A stretch of 64,000 nucleotides of DNA from Pseudomonas wadenswilerensis (GTDB lineage: Bacteria > Pseudomonadota > Gammaproteobacteria > Pseudomonadales > Pseudomonadaceae). Positions 16,767 to 24,676 of the stretch are shown here, piece by piece (position 1 is the first letter of the stretch; every line of letters starts with the position of its first letter). Made by a program: the position numbers and the translations under genes. The stretch covers positions 372,001 to 436,000 of the forward strand of contig NZ_UIDD01000007.1 in the NCBI RefSeq assembly GCF_900497695.1, given 5' to 3'. The notes under the pieces were generated by a model that did not search any database, had not been told where the DNA came from, and worked only from the letters and a program-made list of their open reading frames with translations.

Positions 16767-18866
16767 TTAAAATCCACTTTCCCTTACACCTAGTGCGGCT
16801 ACTCGTCGCCAGGCCGTCGCCACCAGCGATTCGCCACTACCTTCAAGCACCACAAGGCCACGGACAGGCTGTGAAACACCTGTTTGCGCGCCGTCTTGAA
16901 GGGTAAACCGCACCCCGTATTGCGCCTGCAATGGCTGGGCGCGGTTGTCCTCATCGCGGCGCACGGCAATTGGCCCCCGATGCTCGGAAACCAGCGCTTC
17001 CTGGTCAATATAGGCGACTCCGGTGGTGTCGATATCATCCAGCTGCACTTTCAGCGAGGCGCGCAACGGGTCGTCTGCGACAAAGCGCCCGGGCGCACCG
17101 GGCTGGACCCGCCACAGATCGGCTTCGGCCAGGTAGCCGCGCAGGCGCGTGCCCTGCTCCACCACTTCGGCCAGGGGCAAGCGCGCCGCCACCCAGCGGC
17201 CCGGCCCCAGATCGCCGAGCAGATCGCGCACGATCCCGGCATGCGGTGCGCGCAGCTTCAGCCGTTCACGTTGGGCGACAAAGCCGCGGTACTCGGCAAC
17301 AGCCTCGGCCAGGCGCTGCTCAAAGATGCCACTGTCGCCAGCGGTTTCGCTGCGCCCGGCCTGACGACGCAACTGCAACTGCAGAATCTCGATTTCGCGG
17401 CGAATGATGCGCAGGCGCGAATCCAGGTCCGGGGACTCCAGCTCCACCAGCAGCTCATCCTTCGCCACGCGCTGGCCGTCATGCACCCGCACCTGGCGGA
17501 TACGCGCCGCCGTCGGCGCATGCAACGCGCTGCTGCGCGATGCCTCGAGCATCGCCGGTGCTTCGACGTCACTGCGCCAGGGCACCAGCAACACCGCCAG
17601 CAATGCCAGAAGCCCCAGCCCTAGCAGCATCACCCGCCTGGGTTGGGCCTGCTCACGCTGTTGCCACCAGTGCCGGCCTTCGCGCCAGACCGGCAAACCG
17701 ATAAACCAGACCAGCTCCACCAGCATCAGGAAAATACCCAACACCTTGAAGAACAGGTGATAGACCGCCAAAGCGATGCCAAAGAACAGCACGGCCCGCC
17801 ATAGCCACGAGGCATAGCCCCAGACCAGCAGGCGCCGACGCATGCCGGCCGACCAGGGTTCGGGGGCCGGCTCGCGATAGCCGAACAGTGCCTCGCGCAG
17901 ATGCCAGCGGCACAGGGCGTAGGCCCGGCCCTGCAGGTTGTCCACCGCCCACAGGTCACTGAGCAGGAAGTATCCGTCAAAGCGCATCAACGGATTGAGG
18001 TTGATTGCCAGGGTGGTAAGCCAGGTGGCGGTGGCCAGCATGAAGGCCGCCGTGCGCCCTGCGCCGTCCGGCAGCAACGACCAGGCCAGCAAGGCAATGC
18101 AGGCCAACAGCAGCTCGGCAAGGACTCCGCCGGCGCCGATCAGCAGCCGGGTGCGGCGATCCTGCACGCGCCAGGCATCGCTGACGTCGGTATACAGCAT
18201 CGGTAACAGCACCATGAACGCCAGGCCCATGCTCGGCACCCGGCAGCCGGCGCGTTTGGCCATGTAGGCGTGACCGAACTCGTGACACAGCTTGGCGAAA
18301 CCCAGGGCGATGGCGAAGGCGATCACGCCGCCGAGGCTGAGCAGGTGCGGAAAGGTCGCCAGAAAGCGCTCCCAGTCACGCATCACCAGCAAGACCCCCA
18401 GCCCCAGTACCAGCGGCAGGCCATAGCGCAGAAGCCTGGGCCCGAAGCGCGCCAGCCACGGCCAGGTGCGATTGAGGAAGGCATCCGGGCGCCAGAGCGG
18501 AATGCGGAAAAACAGGTACTTGTGCAGCAGCTGGGTCCAGATCCCCTGGCGCTGGTTCGCGGCCTTGAGCGCGTAGCTGCCGCGTTGTTCATCATCGCCG
18601 GGCGTGACCAGGTCGTGGCCACGCAAGAAGCGCAGCAATTCTTCCACGGCCGCCGCCGGCAACGGCACCCCCGCTTCGCTATTAGCGGCGGCCAGGACTT
18701 GTGCCGGGTCGCCCAGTGCCCAGTGGCGCAACAGGCGCATTGCCGGGGCACCGAGCTTGAAATAGCGCCCGCGCAACGGGTCGGCCAGGGTCCATTGTGG
18801 CGCGCCGTCCAGCCCCGCTGAGCTGGACGAGAGCTGCAGGTCCGGGCGCAGGGCGGGCAGGCTCAC
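16767..18866 (-). CDS. M50 metalloprotease-HlyD adaptor fusion, inner-membrane export component
   Basis: This 699-residue membrane protein has an N-terminal PqqD-like small domain (about 20-100). A multi-pass M50/site-2-protease-like bundle (about 145-420) follows, with the zinc motif HEFGH at 195-199 and the distal NPLMRFDGY at 291-299 carrying the third zinc ligand. A last membrane helix (about 415-430) leads into a periplasmic HlyD/biotinyl-lipoyl adaptor (about 435-690). All protease residues are intact. The start is a GTG overlapping the upstream gene's stop (GTGA). In this operon, with two more adaptors and a TolC-like channel but no ATPase, it occupies the slot of the inner-membrane energiser. 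Processing or pulling of the giant surface protein is my inference; the fused architecture itself is directly visible. Confidence 0.85.
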   Translation of the reverse strand: MSLPALRPDLQLSSSSAGLDGAPQWTLADPLRGRYFKLGAPAMRLLRHWALGDPAQVLAAANSEAGVPLPAAAVEELLRFLRGHDLVTPGDDEQRGSYALKAANQRQGIWTQLLHKYLFFRIPLWRPDAFLNRTWPWLARFGPRLLRYGLPLVLGLGVLLVMRDWERFLATFPHLLSLGGVIAFAIALGFAKLCHEFGHAYMAKRAGCRVPSMGLAFMVLLPMLYTDVSDAWRVQDRRTRLLIGAGGVLAELLLACIALLAWSLLPDGAGRTAAFMLATATWLTTLAINLNPLMRFDGYFLLSDLWAVDNLQGRAYALCRWHLREALFGYREPAPEPWSAGMRRRLLVWGYASWLWRAVLFFGIALAVYHLFFKVLGIFLMLVELVWFIGLPVWREGRHWWQQREQAQPRRVMLLGLGLLALLAVLLVPWRSDVEAPAMLEASRSSALHAPTAARIRQVRVHDGQRVAKDELLVELESPDLDSRLRIIRREIEILQLQLRRQAGRSETAGDSGIFEQRLAEAVAEYRGFVAQRERLKLRAPHAGIVRDLLGDLGPGRWVAARLPLAEVVEQGTRLRGYLAEADLWRVQPGAPGRFVADDPLRASLKVQLDDIDTTGVAYIDQEALVSEHRGPIAVRRDEDNRAQPLQAQYGVRFTLQDGAQTGVSQPVRGLVVLEGSGESLVATAWRRVAALGVRESGF

Positions 18867-20182
18867 ACCCCCACCGCCTGGCGCAGCGCCGCCAACGGTC
18901 GGCGCAACAGGTACAGGGCCAGCGGGGCGCGCTGACCGAAGACCTTGGCCGTGCCACGCAAGCCGATCCGCGGTGGCCCGGCACTGAAGCGTGCGTCCAG
19001 CCGGTAGGCCAGCTGCCCGGCCGGCGTGGTCTGGGCCTGATAGGCGGCGCGTTCAAGCTGTGCGCTATGACGATGCAACGGATCGCTATCGAGAAACAGC
19101 GCCACCTCGGCGCCCGGTGCTAGGTCGATGGCATCGGCAACGGGCAATTCGATACGCAGTTCGGCCTCGGCCGGGTCGGCGATTTCCAGCAGGCGTTCAC
19201 CGGTTTGCACCGGTTTGCCGGTTAAGCGCTGGGCGTCTGCAAAAACTGCGATGCCCTCGCGTTCGGCACGCACTTCAGTGCGCGCCAGCAGATCGCGGGC
19301 GTAGTCGTATTCAGCGCGTTTCTGTTCGACCCGTGCGGCCAGCAGGTCAAGCCGGGCACCGGATTCGGCATCGGAGAAGGCCCGCTGGGTATTGGCCTTG
19401 AGTTCGGCCTCGGCGACGCCGAGGGTGCGTTCAGCCACATCCGCCTGCGCCTTGAGGCTGGTGGCGTCAAAGCGCAGCAACAGCTGGCCGATGGTCACGC
19501 GCTGGTTGGGTTTGACCAGGAACTCGGCGATCACCCCATCCAGTGGCGCCGCCACCACCTGGCCGTTGCGCGGCACGACTTCGGCCGGCGCCAGCACCGA
19601 CTGGCGCACAGGCACGAACAGCAACAGCAGCACGATGCTGGCAAGCGCCCAGCGGGTCCGTAGCGGCCAGCGCAGGCGCCACGGCTTGCCAGGCTGCAAG
19701 GCCCGCCAGGCATGGCTGTAGCAATCCCCCAACTGCACCAGCAGTGCTTGTTCAGCCTCGCTCCAGGGCGTGTCGCGGGCCAGCCAGAGGCCGCCGAACA
19801 CTTCACCTCGACGGTCCTTGAGCGGTAGCCAGAACGCTTCGGCCGCCGACAGTGCCTGCCAGTCCTCGCGGCTGGCGGCATCCAGCGCCTGGGCGCGCAC
19901 CGGCGCGGCATTGGCCAAGTGCTTAGCGGCTTCCAGGCAGCCGACCGCACGCTCGATGAACGCCACGAACGGCGCATTGGGTTCGACCACACTGATGCCG
20001 GTGAGCGCCCGGACCTTGCCAGCGATCAGCAACACGGCATGGCGGTAGCCGAACAATGCCTGGCCATCGTTGACCATGGCGAAAGCCAGGGCCTCGACCG
20101 TGGCAGCGGCCCGGGCCTGGCGCTCCAGGCCCAGGTAATGGGCCAGCAGTTGTTCGAGCACACCCGGGACGGGGGCGTTCAT
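18863..20182 (-). CDS. HlyD-family adaptor with N-terminal cytosolic GAF-like domain
   Basis: This 439-residue protein has an N-terminal soluble region (about 1-170) whose alternating pattern, including SAAEAFWLPLKDRRGEVFGGLW, resembles a GAF-type domain. One transmembrane helix follows (about 180-196), then a periplasmic HlyD adaptor: lipoyl half-motifs APLDGVIAEFLVKPNQRV and GERLLEIADPAEAELRIELP flank a short coiled-coil hairpin. It overlaps its neighbours by 4 bases on both sides (ATGA upstream, GTGA downstream), indicating tight coupling with the other adaptor and the M50-HlyD fusion. The cytosolic domain may engage cargo or sense a ligand; this is inference. HlyD proteins usually have only a short cytosolic tail, so the extra domain is unusual. 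Confidence 0.85.
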   Translation of the reverse strand: MNAPVPGVLEQLLAHYLGLERQARAAATVEALAFAMVNDGQALFGYRHAVLLIAGKVRALTGISVVEPNAPFVAFIERAVGCLEAAKHLANAAPVRAQALDAASREDWQALSAAEAFWLPLKDRRGEVFGGLWLARDTPWSEAEQALLVQLGDCYSHAWRALQPGKPWRLRWPLRTRWALASIVLLLLFVPVRQSVLAPAEVVPRNGQVVAAPLDGVIAEFLVKPNQRVTIGQLLLRFDATSLKAQADVAERTLGVAEAELKANTQRAFSDAESGARLDLLAARVEQKRAEYDYARDLLARTEVRAEREGIAVFADAQRLTGKPVQTGERLLEIADPAEAELRIELPVADAIDLAPGAEVALFLDSDPLHRHSAQLERAAYQAQTTPAGQLAYRLDARFSAGPPRIGLRGTAKVFGQRAPLALYLLRRPLAALRQAVGV

Positions 20183-20940
20183 GGCTGGTCGGCAAAATGC
20201 GCGGTACCGCTCATTCCCGCCAGCAAGCCCGGGCTGTTGGCCGGCAGCGTGCCGATCAACAACAAGGTCTGGCTGCCTTCATCAATCCGAGCGCCGAGGC
20301 GCTTGACCGAGGCATCGAGGGGTTTGCCGGTTTCGTCGGGGGTAAAGCTGAACTTCTGCTCCGGCTTGAGCCGCCCCAGCCAGCGCGAGGGCACCAACAG
20401 GTGGACTTCCAGGGAGCGGTTGTCGACGATCTCCAGCAGTGGCGTGCCACTGGCGACACTTTCATGGGCCTGGACCTTGCGGGCGACCACCTGCCCATCG
20501 AAAGGGGCCTTGACCTGGCAACGCTGAACCTGCACCTGGTACACCTGGGCTTCAGCCTGAGCCTGGGCCTGGCGGGCCTCGGCCAGGGCCACCTCGAAAC
20601 GCCCTACTGAATTGAGCGCAGCCAGTTGCTGCTTGTTGCGCAGCTCTTCACGGGTGGCTCGCACCGCAGCACCGGCAGCACTCTGCTGCGCCTGGTAGGC
20701 GCTGCAGTCGAAGCGCACCAGCACATCGCCCTTATTGAACGATTGGCCTTCGGCATAGGGTATTTCCACCACCCGCCCGGCCAGTTCACTGGCCAACAGC
20801 GCCTGGGAGCGCGCCCGCAACACGCCACGGACCTCGCTGGCGGTGGAGGTAGCACCTTCGAGCAACGGGTCAGGGTCCGTTGCGGCCTGAGCCCATCCGC
20901 TGGCCATCACCAGCACCATCCACCACGCTGATCGCTTCAT
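20179..20940 (-). CDS. Periplasmic adaptor (RND/HlyD-type) with signal peptide
   Basis: This 253-residue protein has a cleavable signal (MKRSAWWMVLVMASGWAQA, then AT), so it is periplasmic rather than anchored. It carries the lipoyl halves (SELAGRVVEIPYAEGQSFNKG and APFDGQVVARKVQAHESVASG) around a coiled-coil hairpin and a beta-barrel part. It is the first gene of the minus-strand locus and overlaps the next adaptor gene by 4 bases. Adaptors like this bridge inner-membrane components to a TolC channel; here the channel gene is the last of the locus. The locus therefore has three adaptor modules, which is more than a standard tripartite exporter needs. Confidence 0.87.
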   Translation of the reverse strand: MKRSAWWMVLVMASGWAQAATDPDPLLEGATSTASEVRGVLRARSQALLASELAGRVVEIPYAEGQSFNKGDVLVRFDCSAYQAQQSAAGAAVRATREELRNKQQLAALNSVGRFEVALAEARQAQAQAEAQVYQVQVQRCQVKAPFDGQVVARKVQAHESVASGTPLLEIVDNRSLEVHLLVPSRWLGRLKPEQKFSFTPDETGKPLDASVKRLGARIDEGSQTLLLIGTLPANSPGLLAGMSGTAHFADQP

Positions 20941-20964
20941 GTTGCTGCATCCTTGCGGTTATGG

Positions 20965-21018
20965 CCGGATGCTATCAATCTTTTCGGCCATCCGGAAGTC
21001 GGATGCCGGTCCATCCGG
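20965..21018. repeat. Cluster of CCGGATG repeats in the leader of the export operon
   Basis: CCGGATG occurs at 20965-20971 and, inverted as CATCCGG, at 20989-20995 and 21012-21018, with a CGGATGCCGG copy at 21000-21009. The array lies 25-80 bases upstream of the first adaptor gene. It could be an operator cluster or fold into alternative hairpins in the leader mRNA. Confidence 0.4.
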
Positions 21019-21074
21019 CTGGACTGCATGACCCTTCCCACCCCGACCAAGTGATCTTGAAATGCCACTTTGCT

Positions 21075-21090
21075 CTGCTAGCGTTAGCAG
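21075..21090. promoter_or_regulatory. CTGCTA-GCGT-TAGCAG palindrome in divergent promoter region
   Basis: A perfect 6-bp inverted repeat with a 4-bp spacer lies in the 234-bp region between the divergent adaptor operon and the GMC oxidoreductase gene. A TTGAAA hexamer about 18 bases upstream on the plus strand could be a -35 element for the oxidoreductase. Operator function is inferred. Confidence 0.3.
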
Positions 21091-21174
21091 CGCACCAGCG
21101 CATCCCCGCGTTCGCGGGATGCAACTGCGGTACAAGGACGATAGACCCTCTGCCAACAATGATTGGAGGCAACA

Positions 21175-22941
21175 ATGAGCGCAGTCACCAGTTCGACCAA
21201 TTTCGGTCATGGCTACCCCACCCCCGGCCCACAAACACCCAACGCACAGAAGGTGCTGGACCATGTGTTCTTTCTCTCCGAGTCCGCCTGGAAACAGGTC
21301 CGCGAAGAGGAGCAGTTCGACTTCATCATTATCGGTACCGGCTTCTGCTCCCTGGCCTTCGCCGAGCGGATCCTGAGCAGCAACCCCAAGGCGCGGATCC
21401 TGATGGTCGAACGCGGGCCGTTCTTCCTCCCCGAGCACTTCCAGAACCTGCCGATCCCCTACCAGAAAACCCTCGGTGGCTTTTCCGAAACCTTCCCCTG
21501 GACCCTCTCGGCCCGCACCGCCAACCAGCCACCGGGCAACATCGGCTGGCAGCACGGCATGGTGCCGTTCTTTGGCGGGCGCAGCATCATGTGGAGTGCC
21601 TGGTGCCCACGGCCAACCAAAGATGAAATGGCCTTCTGGCCCGAGCAGACCATCGCTGCCGCCGAGGCCCGCTTCGAGTCGGCCGAGAGGCTGCTCAACG
21701 TGATCCCGGCCGACAAGATCGACACCCAGCTCGACCCGCAGGTGCGCGCCCATGTAACCGAGCAGCGCCCGGTCTACGGCACCCTGCAGCTTGAGTTGCA
21801 GAATATGCTCGAGCACAACATCGGCAAGATCGACTCGGCCACGCGCTGGCTACCGGCGCCACTCGCCGCCGCTGCCGACCGTGCTGGCGGCGTTGACTTC
21901 GCCAAGTTTTCGACCCCGGCCTCGATCATGGAACTGGCGGGCAAACAGGCCGACCTTGCCGCCGCCGGCACCGGCAGCCCGCTGCGCATCATTACCGAGT
22001 GCATTGTCGAACGTATCCACCAGCAGGATGGCGTGGCCACTGCGCTGCAAACCTCGCGCGGGGTGGTCAACATCGGCAATGCCAAGCTGATCCTGGCCAT
22101 GGGCACCCTGCCGCCGGCGACCTTGCTGATGAACTCGTTCCCGCAGGTCAAGCGTGCTGGCGATCGCTTTACCGCGCACTTCATCACCTCGGTGGTGGCG
22201 CGGGTGCCGCGCAAGGACTACCCGTTCGCCGCCAAGCTGGCCGAGCTGGAACTGGCGGCGATCTACCTGGCCGGCAAGAACCAGGACAACGGCATGCAGT
22301 ATCACGTGCAGCTGTCGGTGCTGTCTGACCGCGAGCCTGCAAAGAACGCGCAGAAAGCCGCGCGCTACATGCCTGACGTGGTGGCCACCGCATCCATGGC
22401 ACAACTGGAATCGTCGAAGGATTACCTGGTGTTCGTTTGCGCCGTGCTCGGCGAGATCGACTTCCGCAACCCGGAAAACCACTTCCACCTCAACGGCCAG
22501 GCCGACCCCACCACCAACGTCAACCTGCAGGTGCTGGCCAGCGAAACCGATCGGCAAACCTGGGACACCATGGATCAAGGGACCTTCCAGATGATGGAAC
22601 GGGTGTTTGCCCCCGAGGGCAAGGTCGAATACTGGCATGGCGACCCGAACCTGGGCCATTGGACCAGCGAGCGGCCAAGCATTCCTGAGCGCCGGGTGGC
22701 CGGGCTGGTGCACGAAGGCTCGACGCTGTGGATTGGCGACAAGGACGAAGGCGTCGTTGGCCTGGATTACCGTCCCCATGGCGTGGAAAACGTCTACGTC
22801 ACCGGCGGCGCGCTGTGGCCGGCCAGCGGTTCGTGGAACCCGACCATGACCATGGTGGCCCTGGCCCAGGACCTGGCTGACCAACAACTGCACTGCATCA
22901 ATGCCGTCCAGCCGCTAACCTCGGACCTGACCGAAGTCTGA
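21175..22941 (+). CDS. GMC-family oxidoreductase
   Basis: This 588-residue flavoprotein of the glucose-methanol-choline family has no signal peptide. The N-terminal FAD-binding strand DFIIIGTGFCSLAFAE (about 49-64) is clear, and an acidic VERGPFF follows. The C-terminal GMC motif appears as VENVYVTGGALWPASGSWNP before a final helix. The ATG at 21175 follows GGAGG at proper spacing. The substrate cannot be deduced; choline-, alcohol- and sterol-type substrates are all known in the family. It is divergent from the surface-protein export operon and is followed by a REP hairpin, so it appears to be a single-gene transcript. Confidence 0.85.
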   Translation: MSAVTSSTNFGHGYPTPGPQTPNAQKVLDHVFFLSESAWKQVREEEQFDFIIIGTGFCSLAFAERILSSNPKARILMVERGPFFLPEHFQNLPIPYQKTLGGFSETFPWTLSARTANQPPGNIGWQHGMVPFFGGRSIMWSAWCPRPTKDEMAFWPEQTIAAAEARFESAERLLNVIPADKIDTQLDPQVRAHVTEQRPVYGTLQLELQNMLEHNIGKIDSATRWLPAPLAAAADRAGGVDFAKFSTPASIMELAGKQADLAAAGTGSPLRIITECIVERIHQQDGVATALQTSRGVVNIGNAKLILAMGTLPPATLLMNSFPQVKRAGDRFTAHFITSVVARVPRKDYPFAAKLAELELAAIYLAGKNQDNGMQYHVQLSVLSDREPAKNAQKAARYMPDVVATASMAQLESSKDYLVFVCAVLGEIDFRNPENHFHLNGQADPTTNVNLQVLASETDRQTWDTMDQGTFQMMERVFAPEGKVEYWHGDPNLGHWTSERPSIPERRVAGLVHEGSTLWIGDKDEGVVGLDYRPHGVENVYVTGGALWPASGSWNPTMTMVALAQDLADQQLHCINAVQPLTSDLTEV

Positions 22942-22957
22942 CAGTAGGAGCGGGCTT

Positions 22958-22993
22958 GCCCCGCGATGAGGCCAGTCAAGCCCATCGCGGGGC
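22958..22993. repeat. REP palindrome / likely terminator
   Basis: GCCCCGCGATG at 22958-22968 and CATCGCGGGGC at 22983-22993 form a perfect 11-bp stem with a 14-base loop. It lies between the convergent oxidoreductase and acyl-CoA ligase genes and is a typical Pseudomonas REP unit. Confidence 0.8.
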
Positions 22994-23018
22994 ACGTCAA
23001 AATACCCACACGCTATGT

Positions 23019-24665
23019 TCAGGCCCTGCAGTGGCGTTGGCGAATCAGCTTCTTGTCGATCTTGCCGACACTGGTTTTCGGAATCTCGCTGACAAAGCGC
23101 ACCAGCCGCGGGATTGCCCATTTGTTCAGGTGACCGCTGTCGACGAAAGGCTGCAGGTGCCGAGCCAGCGCTGGCTGGTCCAGCTCGACACCGGCTACGC
23201 AGACCACCAGGGCCAGGGGCTGCTCGCCCCATTGCGCATCGGCCACCCCGACCACCGCCACCGAATCGACCCCGCTGTGCTGGCTGATCAGGCTTTCCAG
23301 CTCCACCGAACTGATCCATTCGCCGCCGGTCTTGATCACGTCCTTGATCCGGTCGCGGATCTGCAGCATGCCGCGCTCATTGATGCAGGCCATGTCGCCG
23401 GTGTGCAGCCAGCCGCCGGCCCAGAGTGCGGCACCCTGCTCCGGCTCCTTGAGGTAGCCCTGGGTCAGCCATGGCGCGCGGACGACGATTTCGCCGAGGC
23501 ATTCGCCATCATGGGCAACGTCTTCGCCTTGTTCGTCGACGATGCGCAGGTCAACCAGCGGGATCGGCACCCCGGCGTTGATGCGCAAGGGCAGTTGCGC
23601 TTGCATGGGCAGCGCCAGGTCTTCAGCGCTGAGGCGGGTGACGCTGAGCAACGGGCAGGTCTCGGACATGCCATAACCGCAGTGCACGCGAATACCCCTG
23701 GCGCTGGCCCGCGCCGCCAGGCCCTGGGTCAGTGCGCTGCCGCCCAGCAGCATTTTCCAGCCACTGAGGTCGGTGCGCCGGCCTTCTTCGCAGTCGAGCA
23801 TCATCTGCAACAGGGTCGGCACGCAGTGCGAAAAGGTCACCTGCTCTTCACGCATCAGCCTCACCAGCTGGTTGGGTTCGTAACGGCCGGGATAGACCTG
23901 CTTGATGCCCAGGGCCGTGGCCACGTAGGGCACCCCCCAGGCATGCACATGGAACATCGGCGTAATGGGCATGTACACATCGCCCGAGCGCAGCAACGGC
24001 TCGCCCCCGCAGGCAGCGAAGGTGCCCAGTTCGTTGAGGGTGTGCAGCACCAGCTGGCGATGGCTGAAGTACACGCCCTTGGGGTTGCCGGTGGTGCCGG
24101 TGGTGTAGAACAGGGTCGCCATCGAGTTCTCGTCGAAATCGGCGAAGTCGAAGTGCGTGCCCGCGCCGGCCAGCAGTGTTTCGTACTCGCCCAGCAGTGG
24201 CAGTTCACTGCTGATATCAACGCCGTCGCTCAGGCGGATGTAGCCTTTTACCGTCGGCAACTGGTCGCGCAACTGGACGATCAGCGGCACAAAGTCGTCA
24301 TGCACCAGCACCAGGTGATCCTCGGCATGGTTCATGGTGTAGCGCACCTGCTCGGGTGACAGCCGCACGTTGACGGTATGCAGCACCGCGCCGAGCATCG
24401 GCACGGCAAAGAAGCACTCCAGCGCGCGGTGGCTGTCCCAGTCGAGCAAGGCCACGGTGTCGCCGGGTTTGACTCCGGCCCGGGTGAGCACATTGGCCAG
24501 GCGCTGGATGCGTTCGAGCAAGGTGGTATAGCTGTAGCGCAGTTTGTCGGCGTAGACGATTTCCTGGCTGGGCTGATAGCGCACGCCTGACAGCAGCAGG
24601 CGCTTGATCAGCAACGGGTAGCTGTAGGCCCCGGGGGCCGGTTGCATGATGCGGGTGGTGGTCAT
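23019..24665 (-). CDS. Fatty acid/carboxylate-CoA ligase (AMP-binding)
   Basis: This 548-residue adenylate-forming enzyme makes acyl-CoA from a carboxylic acid, ATP and CoA. The P-loop-like motif is present as TLFYTTGTTGNPKGV, the adenine-binding motif as GYGMSETCPLL, and the hinge as GWLHTGDMACINERGMLQIRD. The C-terminal catalytic Lys is in KTSVGKIDKK. Length and motifs match medium/long-chain AlkK/DmdB-like ligases. I chose the ATG at 24665 (GAAGGA 8 bases upstream) over a GTG at 24680 that overlaps the previous gene. It is the last gene of the DUF1302-DUF1329-RND operon, where it would activate the imported acid. Its exact chain or ring specificity is unknown. Confidence 0.9.
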   Translation of the reverse strand: MTTTRIMQPAPGAYSYPLLIKRLLLSGVRYQPSQEIVYADKLRYSYTTLLERIQRLANVLTRAGVKPGDTVALLDWDSHRALECFFAVPMLGAVLHTVNVRLSPEQVRYTMNHAEDHLVLVHDDFVPLIVQLRDQLPTVKGYIRLSDGVDISSELPLLGEYETLLAGAGTHFDFADFDENSMATLFYTTGTTGNPKGVYFSHRQLVLHTLNELGTFAACGGEPLLRSGDVYMPITPMFHVHAWGVPYVATALGIKQVYPGRYEPNQLVRLMREEQVTFSHCVPTLLQMMLDCEEGRRTDLSGWKMLLGGSALTQGLAARASARGIRVHCGYGMSETCPLLSVTRLSAEDLALPMQAQLPLRINAGVPIPLVDLRIVDEQGEDVAHDGECLGEIVVRAPWLTQGYLKEPEQGAALWAGGWLHTGDMACINERGMLQIRDRIKDVIKTGGEWISSVELESLISQHSGVDSVAVVGVADAQWGEQPLALVVCVAGVELDQPALARHLQPFVDSGHLNKWAIPRLVRFVSEIPKTSVGKIDKKLIRQRHCRA

Positions 24666-24676
24666 GGGCGCGTCCT

